Positions 7,756 through 17,243 of a stretch of 64,000 bases of DNA are shown here, piece after piece. How positions within the stretch are numbered: the stretch's first letter is position 1; every line of letters begins with the position of its first letter. The notes below the pieces were generated by a model. That model was not told where the DNA came from. It worked only from the letters and a program-made list of their open reading frames with translations, and made no database searches. The DNA is from Bacteroidaceae bacterium. Lineage in GTDB: Bacteria > Bacteroidota > Bacteroidia > Bacteroidales > Bacteroidaceae. The stretch covers positions 1-64,000 of the forward strand of contig JAFUHF010000020.1 of assembly GCA_017468985.1 (NCBI GenBank). The letters run 5' to 3'. The position numbers were made by a program, and so were the translations under genes.

Positions 7756-9132
7756 ATGGCTAAGAGTAAAACCGTCTACGTATGTGACCAATGTGGGCAG
7801 GAGTCGCCCAAATGGATCGGAAAGTGTCCGTCTTGTGGGGCATGGAATTCCTTCAAGGAACTCCATATCAGCGCTCCATCTCCCATCTTGTCTATCGGAG
7901 GAGGCTCTTCGTCCTCTTTACACGCAAAACCTCTTAACACCATCGAGATTACCGAGAAGCCTCGCATTGATACGTGTGATAACGAACTTAATCGCGTTCT
8001 CGGCGGTGGCATTGTACCTGGTAGCTTGATCCTTTTAGGCGGAGAGCCCGGCATCGGAAAGTCCACGCTCATCCTACAGACCATCATGCGTCTCAAGAAA
8101 CGCACGCTCTATGTTAGTGGAGAAGAAAGCGAGCATCAACTCAAACTTCGCGCCAACCGTTTAGCCGAAGGTTTTGGGTATAATCCCTCTGAGGACCTGC
8201 TCATACTCTGTGAAACCTCGTTAGAGAAGATCTGCGAAGAGGCACGTGCCGCAAGACCAGAGTTAATGGTGATTGACTCCGTTCAGACCATTGGAACTGC
8301 AGAAGCAGAATCGCTTCCAGGCAGTATGTCGCAGGTGCGCGCCTGCGCCACTCAGCTGTTGCGTCTCAGCAAAGAGTGGGAAATACCTATTATTCTCATT
8401 GGACACATTACAAAAGACGGAACTTTAGCCGGTCCTAAGGTGCTGGAACACATTGTTGACACTGTTTTACAGTTTGAAGGTGATAGGCAATACCTCTATC
8501 GGGTGCTCCGGACTCTGAAAAACCGATTCGGAAGCACGGCAGAGTTAGGTATTTACGAAATGATGGGTGGCGGACTGCGCGCTGTCAGTAATCCGTCCGA
8601 AATGCTGCTTACCAAAGAAAACGAAGGACTGAGCGGTGTAGCTGTAGCTTCTGCCATTGAGGGGGCTCGCCCATTCCTTATCGAAACTCAGGCTCTGGTA
8701 AGTACTGCAGCCTACGGCACCCCCCAGCGCTCGGCCACGGGCTTCGACCTGAGGCGACTTAACATGCTTCTGGCCGTACTGGAAAAAAGAGTGGGCTTCA
8801 AATTGGCCCAAAAGGACGTATTCCTCAACATTGCAGGCGGACTGCGCGTTTCAGATCCAGCTATCGACCTCAGCGTAATGGTATCCATTCTTTCGAGTAA
8901 CTATGACGTCGGCGTTCTTGATGCCACGTGCATGGCCGGCGAGGTAGGACTCAGTGGCGAAGTGCGTCCCGTAACACGTATTGGCCAACGCATCAGTGAG
9001 GCCGAGCGCTTGGGATTCAAACGCATTTTCGTACCCGAAACAAGCATGAAAAACGTAGACCATCGCCACCATCACATTGAAATCATACCCGTAAAAAAAG
9101 TGGAAGAAGCTCTTCGACAGCTGTTCAGTTGA
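7756..9132 (+). CDS. radA: DNA repair protein RadA
   Basis: 458 residues, the usual length. A C4 zinc finger lies at about 10-27 (CDQCG...CPSCG), Walker A GGEPGIGKST at 95-104, and the RadA motif KNRFG at about 255-259. The C-terminal half is the Lon-protease-like domain (about 280-458) without proteolytic residues. RadA is a RecA-related, DnaB-like helicase that drives branch migration in recombination and repair. It is the third gene of a compact run after the two secreted enzymes, with 57 nt before the FAD oxidoreductase. Confidence 0.97.
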   Translation: MAKSKTVYVCDQCGQESPKWIGKCPSCGAWNSFKELHISAPSPILSIGGGSSSSLHAKPLNTIEITEKPRIDTCDNELNRVLGGGIVPGSLILLGGEPGIGKSTLILQTIMRLKKRTLYVSGEESEHQLKLRANRLAEGFGYNPSEDLLILCETSLEKICEEARAARPELMVIDSVQTIGTAEAESLPGSMSQVRACATQLLRLSKEWEIPIILIGHITKDGTLAGPKVLEHIVDTVLQFEGDRQYLYRVLRTLKNRFGSTAELGIYEMMGGGLRAVSNPSEMLLTKENEGLSGVAVASAIEGARPFLIETQALVSTAAYGTPQRSATGFDLRRLNMLLAVLEKRVGFKLAQKDVFLNIAGGLRVSDPAIDLSVMVSILSSNYDVGVLDATCMAGEVGLSGEVRPVTRIGQRISEAERLGFKRIFVPETSMKNVDHRHHHIEIIPVKKVEEALRQLFS

Positions 9133-9189
9133 ACAATTGCTTTCAGAATTGCTCTTTCTTCCCACCCTCAAGGCTTATACATACCACGA

Positions 9190-10806
9190 ATGATTAAAGA
9201 ACTTGCTCTTCGCCTTTCGCCGCAGACAGCAGCCCGGCATCATTTGCTCATTGAGAGAGTTTCACAGGAATTGGGCATCCAACAGCATCGCATCTGCTCA
9301 CTGCGCACGCTCCGCAAAAGCATTGACGCACGCCAGCGCACCATTTTCATCAATCTTTTGCTCAGAGTCTTCATTGACGAGGAACCTCAAGAGCCTGCAT
9401 TTCTCCCCACGGTCTATCCTAATGTCAACGAAGGCAATCCTGTTGTCATCGTGGGAGCTGGTCCGGCCGGTCTATTTGCAGCCTTACGCCTCATAGAACG
9501 CGGTCGCAGGCCCATCCTTTTAGAAAGAGGTTCCGACGTTCATCAGCGACGCAAAGACATTGCGCTTATCTCTACCGAGCATGTGGTGAACAGCGAAAGC
9601 AACTACGCTTTTGGTGAAGGGGGAGCAGGAGCTTTCTCTGACGGCAAGCTTTTCACTCGCAGTACGAAGCGTGGTAACGTAGACCAAGTGCTTTCCGTAT
9701 TTTGCCAGCATGGGGCCGATGTATCCATTCTTTCTGACGTTCATCCCCATATCGGAACCGACCGACTGCCAAAAGTCATCGAAAACATACGCCTCACTAT
9801 TCTCAAATGCGGCGGTGAGGTGCATTTCAACTCCTGTGTCAACCAGATTCTCGTCAATTGTCAGGGTAAAGTTGAGGGTGTAGGCTGCACCAACGGCAAA
9901 GAATACCGTGGGCCTGTCATCTTAGCCACCGGCCACTCTGCCCGTGACGTCTACCGCATGCTCCACCGAAGCGGAATTGCTTTTGAAAGCAAAGGATTAG
10001 CCATTGGAGTGAGGTTAGAACATGAAGCACACGTCGTGGACCAGATCATGTATCATCAATCCGCCGGTCGTGGTGCTTATCTTCCGGCCGCAGAATACCG
10101 AATGAGCGCACAATGCTCTGATCGCGGCGTCTATAGCTTCTGTATGTGCCCGGGTGGGTTTGTGATACCTGCCGCATCAGGGCCTGAGCAGTTGGTTGTC
10201 AATGGCATGAGTCCCTCTGGACGAAATGCCAGATGGAGTAATTCCGGCATGGTGGTAGAAACGCGGACAGAAGACCTTAACGAGCCCTCACTGAAGGTCG
10301 CCATGGATATTGCCATGCAAGATGAGTGCTATGCAGAAAGCTATGGGAACTATGTCACCGAAGGTCATCCTTTACGCATGATGGCGCTTCAAGAAGCCCT
10401 TGAACGGCAATGTTGGCTACAGGGAGGACGACGGCAAACCGCCCCGGCCCAGCGCATGGCAGACTTCGTTAACCACCGATTAAGTGCCCAGTTGCCTTCC
10501 ACCTCTTATGTGCCGGGTATCGTGGCCTCCCCACTCCACTTCTGGATGCCAGAATTCATCGTAAAACGTCTGAAGGAAGGCTTTCTGAGTTTTGGCAGGC
10601 GCTATCATGGCTTTCTTTCTCAAGAAGCATTGATGCTCGCCGTGGAAACACGCACATCATCACCCGTACGTATCAACCGCCATCCTGAAACACTGGAACA
10701 TATCAGCCTCCAAGGACTCTACCCATGCGGCGAAGGGGCCGGCTATGCCGGCGGCATTGTTTCAGCAGCCATCGACGGGCAACGTTGCGCCGACAGCATC
10801 CCGTAG
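9190..10806 (+). CDS. NAD(P)/FAD-dependent oxidoreductase (COG2509-type)
   Basis: 538 residues. After a small N-terminal domain of about 90 residues comes the FAD-binding Rossmann motif VIVGAGPAGLFAALRLIERG at about 91-110, then SNYAFGEGGAGAFSDGKL and TRSTKRG. The C-terminus has the second FAD motif GLYPCGEGAGYAGGIVSAAIDG. This matches the widespread cytosolic family of uncharacterised FAD-dependent dehydrogenases in Bacteroidota and Firmicutes. Substrate unknown. It follows radA and converges on the MFS transporter at 10893. Confidence 0.85.
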   Translation: MIKELALRLSPQTAARHHLLIERVSQELGIQQHRICSLRTLRKSIDARQRTIFINLLLRVFIDEEPQEPAFLPTVYPNVNEGNPVVIVGAGPAGLFAALRLIERGRRPILLERGSDVHQRRKDIALISTEHVVNSESNYAFGEGGAGAFSDGKLFTRSTKRGNVDQVLSVFCQHGADVSILSDVHPHIGTDRLPKVIENIRLTILKCGGEVHFNSCVNQILVNCQGKVEGVGCTNGKEYRGPVILATGHSARDVYRMLHRSGIAFESKGLAIGVRLEHEAHVVDQIMYHQSAGRGAYLPAAEYRMSAQCSDRGVYSFCMCPGGFVIPAASGPEQLVVNGMSPSGRNARWSNSGMVVETRTEDLNEPSLKVAMDIAMQDECYAESYGNYVTEGHPLRMMALQEALERQCWLQGGRRQTAPAQRMADFVNHRLSAQLPSTSYVPGIVASPLHFWMPEFIVKRLKEGFLSFGRRYHGFLSQEALMLAVETRTSSPVRINRHPETLEHISLQGLYPCGEGAGYAGGIVSAAIDGQRCADSIP

Positions 10807-10892
10807 TTTGCAGAGATTTTATTTCCTGCATGAACCCACTGAATGCTGTCAGCTAAATTATGCCCCAAGTGGGACCTCGGCGTTGGGCCTGA

Positions 10893-12263
10893 TTAGTTTT
10901 TCAGATTAGCCTCTTCCAAACCGTACTTATACTTGCGGTCTGCTGCCTTCAAGGCAAAACCTATAAGCAGTGACAATACAGCGATGGATGTAAAGATGAT
11001 CATCGGCAACGTGTAGTTGTACTGATTAACTTCCAATCCGTTCTGCACATGCGTGCCCACAATGCAATATTTCTCAAGTACGTGGCCAATAAGCGCCGGT
11101 ATACCCCAAAGTCCTATATTTTGAATAAAGAAGATCAGTGCATAGGCCGTTCCAAGCTGTTTTACAGGGAAAATCTTAGCCACGCTGGGCCACATGGCGC
11201 TCGGTACCAGTGAAAAGGCCACACCGAGAACAATCATCAGGGCAATGGCTACCCATGCAGCATGAATAAAGGGAAGAGAATATACAAAATGTACCATGAT
11301 GAGCATAGCCGAACCGAAAATCATGATGCTGGCAGCCTTTCCCTTCTTGTCTATCATGCCTCCAAAAACAGGAGTCAGGATAAGCGCCCCAAGGGCAGGC
11401 AGTCCTGCAAATGTTCCAGCCAAATCCTCATTCACCCCATACTTCGTTACCATTAATTCCGTGGCAAACTTCTGAAATGGGAACACGCAACTGTAAAAAA
11501 GCACACAAAGCAGGGCTATGAGCCAGAAGCCAGGATTCTTTACCACAGCCATCACGTCACTAAAGGAGAATTTTTCATCATCGCCTGACGTAGTGTCAAT
11601 CTTCACCTGTCGATCAAGCTTCCTATCCATGAATGCGAAGGCCAGGAAACTGATCATTCCGCCCACAAGCAGACATCCGCCGATGAAGAGTGGCATAGGC
11701 AAACCAAAAGATTTCGCCACGGGTATGGCTGCGGCATAAGCGGCCTGCGATCCTATTCTCGCCAGAGCCACCTGCACGCCCATGGCAAGAGCAAGCTCCT
11801 TTCCGGCAAACCATTTGGCGATAATTTTGCTCACTGTAATTCCTGCCACCTCGGCTCCAACGCCAAAAACGCTGTAACCGGCCGAAGCCAGGAATACGTC
11901 AAACTTCATTCCGAAGATTTGCTCACTTGTACCACCATAGGTAGTGATAGCCAGATATTCAGCCGTCGTACCACCCACCATGAGCAGGGTAGCCAGGATG
12001 CCAGTGAAGCGAATGCCAAAGCGGTCGAGGATTAAACCGCCCCAAATGAGCATCAATAGGAATACGTTCAGGAAGCTATAGGCTCCCGTAAAGGTACCAA
12101 ACTCGCCGCTGGTCCAACCCAGCTGTCCTTCGAGCATACTCTTCAGGGGGGCCATCACGTCGTTCACGTAGTAAGCCGCCATCATGGTGAAGGCCACCAC
12201 AAAAAGCGCGCCCCAACGGGCAGTGGCAGAGTCGTTGAGTTTTCGTTGAATGGATTGTGTCAT
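10893..12263 (-). CDS. Major facilitator superfamily transporter
   Basis: 456 residues with about 12 predicted membrane segments and an MFS loop motif (LDRFGIRFTG) after segment 2. Segments are grouped six and six around a charged central loop (FMDRKLDRQVKIDTTSGDDEK). It is the last gene of the run that starts at murG, 29 nt after the FucP-type gene. Substrate cannot be read from sequence; context suggests a sugar, organic acid or related metabolite. Confidence 0.75.
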   Translation of the reverse strand: MTQSIQRKLNDSATARWGALFVVAFTMMAAYYVNDVMAPLKSMLEGQLGWTSGEFGTFTGAYSFLNVFLLMLIWGGLILDRFGIRFTGILATLLMVGGTTAEYLAITTYGGTSEQIFGMKFDVFLASAGYSVFGVGAEVAGITVSKIIAKWFAGKELALAMGVQVALARIGSQAAYAAAIPVAKSFGLPMPLFIGGCLLVGGMISFLAFAFMDRKLDRQVKIDTTSGDDEKFSFSDVMAVVKNPGFWLIALLCVLFYSCVFPFQKFATELMVTKYGVNEDLAGTFAGLPALGALILTPVFGGMIDKKGKAASIMIFGSAMLIMVHFVYSLPFIHAAWVAIALMIVLGVAFSLVPSAMWPSVAKIFPVKQLGTAYALIFFIQNIGLWGIPALIGHVLEKYCIVGTHVQNGLEVNQYNYTLPMIIFTSIAVLSLLIGFALKAADRKYKYGLEEANLKN

Positions 12264-12292
12264 GATATTGATAAATTTCTGATTATTCTAAG

Positions 12293-13618
12293 TTAACTCA
12301 CAGCCTTCATCCTGCTGCGAAGCATGGTACGCATACCATACACGGCTATCACCAGGAAGCAAAACATCGGAACAATAAAAGAGGCGCTTACACCCGACAG
12401 ACCAAGAAAATTTTCCTGGTCAATGATCCATGCTTGCAGTGGTGGAAGCACGCTGCCGCCGAGAATGGACATAATGAGTCCGGCTGAAGCCAGTTTGGCA
12501 TCATTTCCCAGGCCTCGCAGTGACTCGCCATAGATAGTAGGGAACATGAGCGACATACATACCGATACGCCCACCAAACAATAAAGTCCTATCATTCCTT
12601 TTCCAAAGATCACCCCGAAAAGTAAACCTATTGCGGCAATGGCGAAGGAGGTGAGCAGGCGTCCTGCGCTTATATAGCGCAACAGGAATGTACAAATAAA
12701 CCGACTCACACAAAAAAGCACCATGGCTACAATGTTGTAACGCTGCGAAAGAATCTCCGCTGCCTGTTCCGACATGTCAGGATGCAGTTGCATCAATACT
12801 TTTGTGCCATACTGTATGATGAATGTCCAGCACATAATCTGTGCTCCCACATAAAAGAACTGTGCCACCACGCCTTCACGATAGCGCGGAATGCGCAGCA
12901 ACCTGCAAAAGGAAGAACGCAAGTCATCGCGCCCCTCTGCATCATGGTGACGGGGAATGGGCAGAAAACGTATGGCTAAAAAGATGAGGGCTATCACGAT
13001 TCCAATGAACAGATAGGGCTGAATCAGGATGTGGAGGTCCGCCATTTTCATTGATTCAAACTCCGACGGTGACAGTAGGGCGCGTTCATCTGCAGAGAGC
13101 GGATACAGCCTGGCCTGTATGAAGATCATAGCCACAAACATGCCTCCCAGAGAGCCTATGGGGTTAAATGACTGTGCAAGATTGAGACGCCGTGTGGCGG
13201 TAGACTCCTCGCCCATGGAAAGCACGAACGGATTGCAGCTGGTCTCTAAAAAAGAGAGTCCGCAAGTCAGAATGAAATAGGCGATAAGAAACGGATAGTA
13301 ATTTCCTGACAAGCGAGCAGGAAAGAACAGGAAGCAACCTGCTGCGTAGAGCGCAAGTCCCATGAGTACGCCTGCTTTGTAGGAATATCGGCGTATAAAG
13401 AGTGCCGCAGGGAAGGCCATCACGAAATATCCGCCATAAAAGGCCACCTGTACGAGTGTTCCCTCCATTACCGACATCCGAAAGATTTTGGAGAAGGCCT
13501 TAACCATGGGGTTGGTGATGTCATTGGCAAATCCCCAAAGCGCAAAACAGCTCACTACCAACAGAAAGGGAAGCACGTAGCTCACCCCGTCCTTCTTCAA
13601 CAGGTGCTGCTCCTTCAT
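12293..13618 (-). CDS. FucP/GluP-type sugar:proton symporter
   Basis: 441 residues from ATG 13618. The frame is open to 13717, but the ATG overlaps the mutarotase stop as ATGA and gives the typical N-terminus with FALWGFANDITNPMV in the first membrane segment. The motif ETSCNPFVLSMGEE is also typical of the FucP branch of the MFS, which carries L-fucose, glucose/galactose or N-acetylglucosamine. About 12 membrane segments. Overlap with the mutarotase gene makes a deoxysugar such as L-fucose or L-rhamnose the best guess. Translational coupling through ATGA is clear. Confidence 0.85.
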   Translation of the reverse strand: MKEQHLLKKDGVSYVLPFLLVVSCFALWGFANDITNPMVKAFSKIFRMSVMEGTLVQVAFYGGYFVMAFPAALFIRRYSYKAGVLMGLALYAAGCFLFFPARLSGNYYPFLIAYFILTCGLSFLETSCNPFVLSMGEESTATRRLNLAQSFNPIGSLGGMFVAMIFIQARLYPLSADERALLSPSEFESMKMADLHILIQPYLFIGIVIALIFLAIRFLPIPRHHDAEGRDDLRSSFCRLLRIPRYREGVVAQFFYVGAQIMCWTFIIQYGTKVLMQLHPDMSEQAAEILSQRYNIVAMVLFCVSRFICTFLLRYISAGRLLTSFAIAAIGLLFGVIFGKGMIGLYCLVGVSVCMSLMFPTIYGESLRGLGNDAKLASAGLIMSILGGSVLPPLQAWIIDQENFLGLSGVSASFIVPMFCFLVIAVYGMRTMLRSRMKAVS

Positions 13619-14007
13619 GTTTCGTAAAGATGAAAGATGCGTTCCATTAACTGCCACTTCTGATCCGATGTTGCGCCAGGTTTTGCCTGTTGATACTGCC
13701 CCGTAAGCTGTTCCCACTCCTTTTGTTTGGGCAATGAGGCCATGCGTTGCATGGCTTCGTCCCAGTTAAAGTCTAACGGCACCTCCACGATCATGAACAA
13801 ACGCGTTCCGAGCAGATAGATTTCCATCTCCAGAATGCCCACCGCTCTTATGGCCTGCAACGTTTCCTGCCATACACCCTCTCGGCTGTGAAGCTGTCGA
13901 TAGGTTTCTATCAATGTAGGATCATCGCGCAAATCGAGCGTCTGGCAGTAACGCTTCACGGGTTCTGCAAAGCGTTTTTGAGTATAGCCTGACAGCGTGG
14001 AGTCCAT
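13615..14007 (-). CDS. L-rhamnose/L-fucose mutarotase-like protein (RhaM family)
   Basis: 130 residues. The family pattern is visible: HSREGVWQETLQAIRAVGI, then MEIYLLGTRLFMIVEV, and a C-terminal W-x-L-MERIFHLYE segment. Family members interconvert alpha and beta anomers of rhamnose or fucose in the cytoplasm. The gene starts only 3 nt after the ftsZ stop and overlaps the FucP-type transporter by 4 nt. It is a little longer than the usual ~104 residues at the N-terminus. Which sugar it serves is not decided by sequence. Confidence 0.85.
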   Translation of the reverse strand: MDSTLSGYTQKRFAEPVKRYCQTLDLRDDPTLIETYRQLHSREGVWQETLQAIRAVGILEMEIYLLGTRLFMIVEVPLDFNWDEAMQRMASLPKQKEWEQLTGQYQQAKPGATSDQKWQLMERIFHLYET

Positions 14008-14010
14008 CTG

Positions 14011-15324
14011 TCAGAAAGTAATGGTCATCTTTCCCGATTCAGCGTCAGGTTCAGGTTCAGCGGCTGTAGCAGCCGGCTTGTTTTCCTGCACACGGGCTTT
14101 GATGCTCCTCAGGGTTTCACCGTTGCGCTTATAAGTAGGCGTGGTAACCACCATGGAAATGATGTTGTCGTCATCCAAACTTTCTTTGGTGAACCGGAAA
14201 ATGTTGTAGCGCTTCTTTATGGATTTTCCTTTCTCTGGCCCGTAGAGTTGTTCGGAAATATTGATGATTTTCTCTGCTTTCTCGGTGTCGATGCCATCTT
14301 GCGAGAAGAGTTGGTCTGCTCCTTCCACCTCAGCCGTGGCTTCGTAGAGCCCGAAGCCTGTGGCAAGAATCGTGATCTTCACTTTCTTTCCCAATGAGGC
14401 ATCAGTACCCAAACCAAACTTGGCTTCCACGTTTTGGCTGAATCGGCTCATGAACTCGTGCACCTCATTCATTTCTTCCATCATCAACGAGTCACCCTCT
14501 TGCTCGGCACAGAATGCGATATTGACCAAAATCTTTCTGGAGCGGTAAATGTCGCTATGATTGAGCAATGGGGAGTTGAGCGCATCCTCAATGGCCTTGC
14601 TCACGCGGCCTTCGCCTTCCCCGTAGGCGGTACTCATCACGGCAACGCCTCCATTCTTCAGCACCATGCTCACATCGCGGAAGTCAAGATTCATCGTACC
14701 GCGCAGCGTAATGATTTCTGCAATGCTTTTGGCCGCTACGCTCAGTGTGTCGTCGGCTTTTGCAAAGGCATCGATCACCGATAGGTTGGTGTAGATTTCG
14801 CGCAGGCGCTCATTGTTGATCACGAGCAGTGCGTCTACGTGTTTTTGCATTTCGAGCAAGCCATTGAGGGCTTGGAAGATCTTCTTTTTGCCTTCAAAAC
14901 GGAAGGGAATGGTCACGATGCCCACCGTAAGAATATCAAGGGCCTTTGCCTCACGTGCTATGATGGGAGCAGCACCCGTGCCAGTGCCACCGCCCATACC
15001 GGCAGTGATAAACACCATTTTTGTGCCATCGTTGAGCATGGCGCGGATGTCTTCCAGACTTTCTTCGGCTGCCTGACGAGCCCGTTCGGGCTTATTGCCT
15101 GCTCCAAGACCTTCCTTGCCCAACTGCAGATGGGAAGGAACCGGCGAACTGTCGAGCGCCTGTCGGTCGGTGTTGCAAACCACGAACGAAACGTCATGGA
15201 TGCCCTGGTTATACATGTGATTCACGGCATTTCCGCCTCCGCCACCTACGCCGATCACCTTTATGATGGTAGGTTTCTGCTGGGGAAAATTGAAATTCAA
15301 AATGGTCTTATTGTCGTTGTCCAT
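14011..15324 (-). CDS. ftsZ: Cell division protein FtsZ
   Basis: 437 residues from ATG 15324; the frame also has an upstream GTG at 15333. The GTP-binding domain has GVGGGGGNAVNHM at about 25-37 and the tubulin signature GGGTGTGA at 111-118. The C-terminal activation domain follows to about 320. A linker rich in Asp, Pro, Ala and Glu leads to the end SGKMTITF, which does not look like the classical DIPxFL-type peptide. FtsZ polymerises into the division ring. It lies downstream of ftsA, with a YqeY gene in between, and its stop is 3 nt before the mutarotase gene. Confidence 0.97.
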   Translation of the reverse strand: MDNDNKTILNFNFPQQKPTIIKVIGVGGGGGNAVNHMYNQGIHDVSFVVCNTDRQALDSSPVPSHLQLGKEGLGAGNKPERARQAAEESLEDIRAMLNDGTKMVFITAGMGGGTGTGAAPIIAREAKALDILTVGIVTIPFRFEGKKKIFQALNGLLEMQKHVDALLVINNERLREIYTNLSVIDAFAKADDTLSVAAKSIAEIITLRGTMNLDFRDVSMVLKNGGVAVMSTAYGEGEGRVSKAIEDALNSPLLNHSDIYRSRKILVNIAFCAEQEGDSLMMEEMNEVHEFMSRFSQNVEAKFGLGTDASLGKKVKITILATGFGLYEATAEVEGADQLFSQDGIDTEKAEKIINISEQLYGPEKGKSIKKRYNIFRFTKESLDDDNIISMVVTTPTYKRNGETLRSIKARVQENKPAATAAEPEPDAESGKMTITF

Positions 15325-15357
15325 CGTCTGCACTGTTTTAATGATTATAAGGGAACT

Positions 15358-15807
15358 TTACGCTAACAATCGCTTCACTACTTCCGAAATCACCTTGCCT
15401 TCGGCCTGACCGGCGAGCTGTTTGGAGGCTACGCCCATCACCTTGCCCATATCCTTCATGGAAGCGGCGCCCGTCTGGGCTATGATGCCTTTCACTATGG
15501 CCTCTACTTCCTCCAGCGAGAGCTGCTTAGGCAAATAGTTCTCTATGACGCTGGCTTGCCCTTCTTCCTGGGCTGCCAGATCGTCGCGTCCCTTCTCCCG
15601 ATAGAGTGCTGCGGCATCACGGCCCTGCTTGGAGAGTTTTGCAAGGATTTTCAGCGCTGCTGCGTCAGGGAGTTCGTCATTTGCTCCCGGAGCGGTCTTA
15701 GCCTCAAGGAAATACTTCTTAATGTTTCGCAATGCCTCCAAGCGCACCTTGTCCTGGGCCTTCATGGCGGCAATGATATCTTTACTTACTTGTTCAAATA
15801 ATGACAT
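15358..15807 (-). CDS. GatB/YqeY domain protein
   Basis: 149 residues, the normal length of free-standing YqeY proteins. Typical features are the start MSLFEQVSKDIIAAMKAQDK, a central EKGRDDLAAQEEGQ segment, YLPKQLSLEEVEAIV and the C-terminal MGKVMGVASKQLAGQAEG. The domain is related to the tRNA-binding tail of GatB, and free versions are thought to bind or help amidate tRNA, without firm proof. Here it sits between ftsA and ftsZ with gaps of 36 and 33 nt, so it is cotranscribed with division genes. Confidence 0.9.
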   Translation of the reverse strand: MSLFEQVSKDIIAAMKAQDKVRLEALRNIKKYFLEAKTAPGANDELPDAAALKILAKLSKQGRDAAALYREKGRDDLAAQEEGQASVIENYLPKQLSLEEVEAIVKGIIAQTGAASMKDMGKVMGVASKQLAGQAEGKVISEVVKRLLA

Positions 15808-15843
15808 AGCGATGAATGGGGTTTAAATGTGATGAGTAAAGGG

Positions 15844-17235
15844 TTATTCGTCCTCGCCAACGATGACTTCGGAAATGGATTTCAGGCGGTTCATGGCTTT
15901 TTTGAAGATGGAGGGTCCTTCCTTCTTGGGTTTTTCCTTCTTTACCTTCTTCTCCTTTACCTCTTCTTCCTTTTTGGGCTCTTTTTCGGGCTCTTCGGTG
16001 GGCGGTGTGGCAACATTAGTGGACTGATTATCGTTTCCGCTAAAGATGTTGCTCTCTACTTGCTCTTGAACTACGCTACTGGTGCATATCTGATTGCCTT
16101 TTGCCAACAAACTGATGGCACCGAGCAATTGTCCATCGGAATTTTTGTTTGTATTCTTCGCAAAGTGAACCGTAGTGCGTGAATTTTTCACTACGCGAAC
16201 CTTATCGAATCCCGTTATCTCGGTAAACGCCTTTGTAAGGTCTTTCAGACTGGCACCGCCGCCGATCAGCCACGCCCCTGCCACTAAGGAGTCGCGCCCA
16301 TAGCCAGAATCGGTGATTTGGTCCTTCACATTCTGGAGTATTTCTTCTGTTCGGGCTTGAACGATGTTAAGGAGGGTTTGCTTCTTGATGGTAGAACCGT
16401 CAGGCAGCGTATAGATCACTACGTTGGCCTCTTCTTCGGTGAGTTCGGTGGCAACGGCACCATAGGCGAGCTTCAATTCCTCTGCATCCTTCTCCTCCAG
16501 TTGCAGGCTCATGATGTCGCGCGTAATGTGGGCGCTACCCAATGGGATGACGCTGATGAATCGCAACAGATTGCCCTTATAGACCGAAACGGTGGTTGTA
16601 TCGGCGCCAAAGTCTACCAACACGCAACCCGAGCGCTTCTCCGTGTCGGACAAAACCTCATCGGCCACGGTAAGGGGTACCAATTTGTCTTCCACTACGT
16701 GAATACCCACCTTTTCAAAGCAGCTGTCAATGTTGGAGCGGAGTGTGGGACGGGCCACGATGTTCAAAAAGTTGCCCTCTATATAGTCACTCAGCACGCC
16801 AATAGGGTCGGTTTGCTTCTGGGTACCCACGTTGTATTCCTGCGGAACCACTTCCAGTATGTCGCGGTCTCCCGTATCGGCATCGAGGTTGTCCTTAAGC
16901 AATCGGTCCACTGTTTCCTTGGAGATGGTCACCTCACCGGCAAAATTTTCGGCTACGGCGTTGGCCAGAGAGTGTATGCTCTGTCCGCCAAACCCTACGT
17001 ACACCTGCTTAACCGTTCTTTTGAGTTGTTCCTGGAGACGCTTAATGATGGATGTCACGCATTGCGTGGATTTGTCCATATTATAGATCATTCCATTCCG
17101 AATAAAGGTGGAGGAGGGTTCCTGAACCACTGCTTCTACATGAATACTGCCGTCGGGCAGCTTCTTACCGCATATTCCCGTCACTTTCGACGAGCCCAGT
17201 TCGATTGCAATAATAAATAAATCCTCTGTTGCCAT
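15844..17235 (-). CDS. ftsA: Cell division protein FtsA
   Basis: 463 residues. Actin-fold ATPase: phosphate-1 region AIELGSSKVTGICG near residue 10, the 1C domain after about residue 80, LVDFGADTTTVSV near 210 and WLIGGGASLKDL near 320. A Lys/Glu-rich linker (EEPEKEPKKEEEVKEKK) leads to a C-terminal amphipathic helix (SIFKKAMNRLKSISEVI), the membrane-targeting sequence that ties FtsZ to the inner membrane. It starts 8 nt after the ftsQ stop. Confidence 0.96.
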   Translation of the reverse strand: MATEDLFIIAIELGSSKVTGICGKKLPDGSIHVEAVVQEPSSTFIRNGMIYNMDKSTQCVTSIIKRLQEQLKRTVKQVYVGFGGQSIHSLANAVAENFAGEVTISKETVDRLLKDNLDADTGDRDILEVVPQEYNVGTQKQTDPIGVLSDYIEGNFLNIVARPTLRSNIDSCFEKVGIHVVEDKLVPLTVADEVLSDTEKRSGCVLVDFGADTTTVSVYKGNLLRFISVIPLGSAHITRDIMSLQLEEKDAEELKLAYGAVATELTEEEANVVIYTLPDGSTIKKQTLLNIVQARTEEILQNVKDQITDSGYGRDSLVAGAWLIGGGASLKDLTKAFTEITGFDKVRVVKNSRTTVHFAKNTNKNSDGQLLGAISLLAKGNQICTSSVVQEQVESNIFSGNDNQSTNVATPPTEEPEKEPKKEEEVKEKKVKKEKPKKEGPSIFKKAMNRLKSISEVIVGEDE

Positions 17236-17243
17236 ATTTTTTG

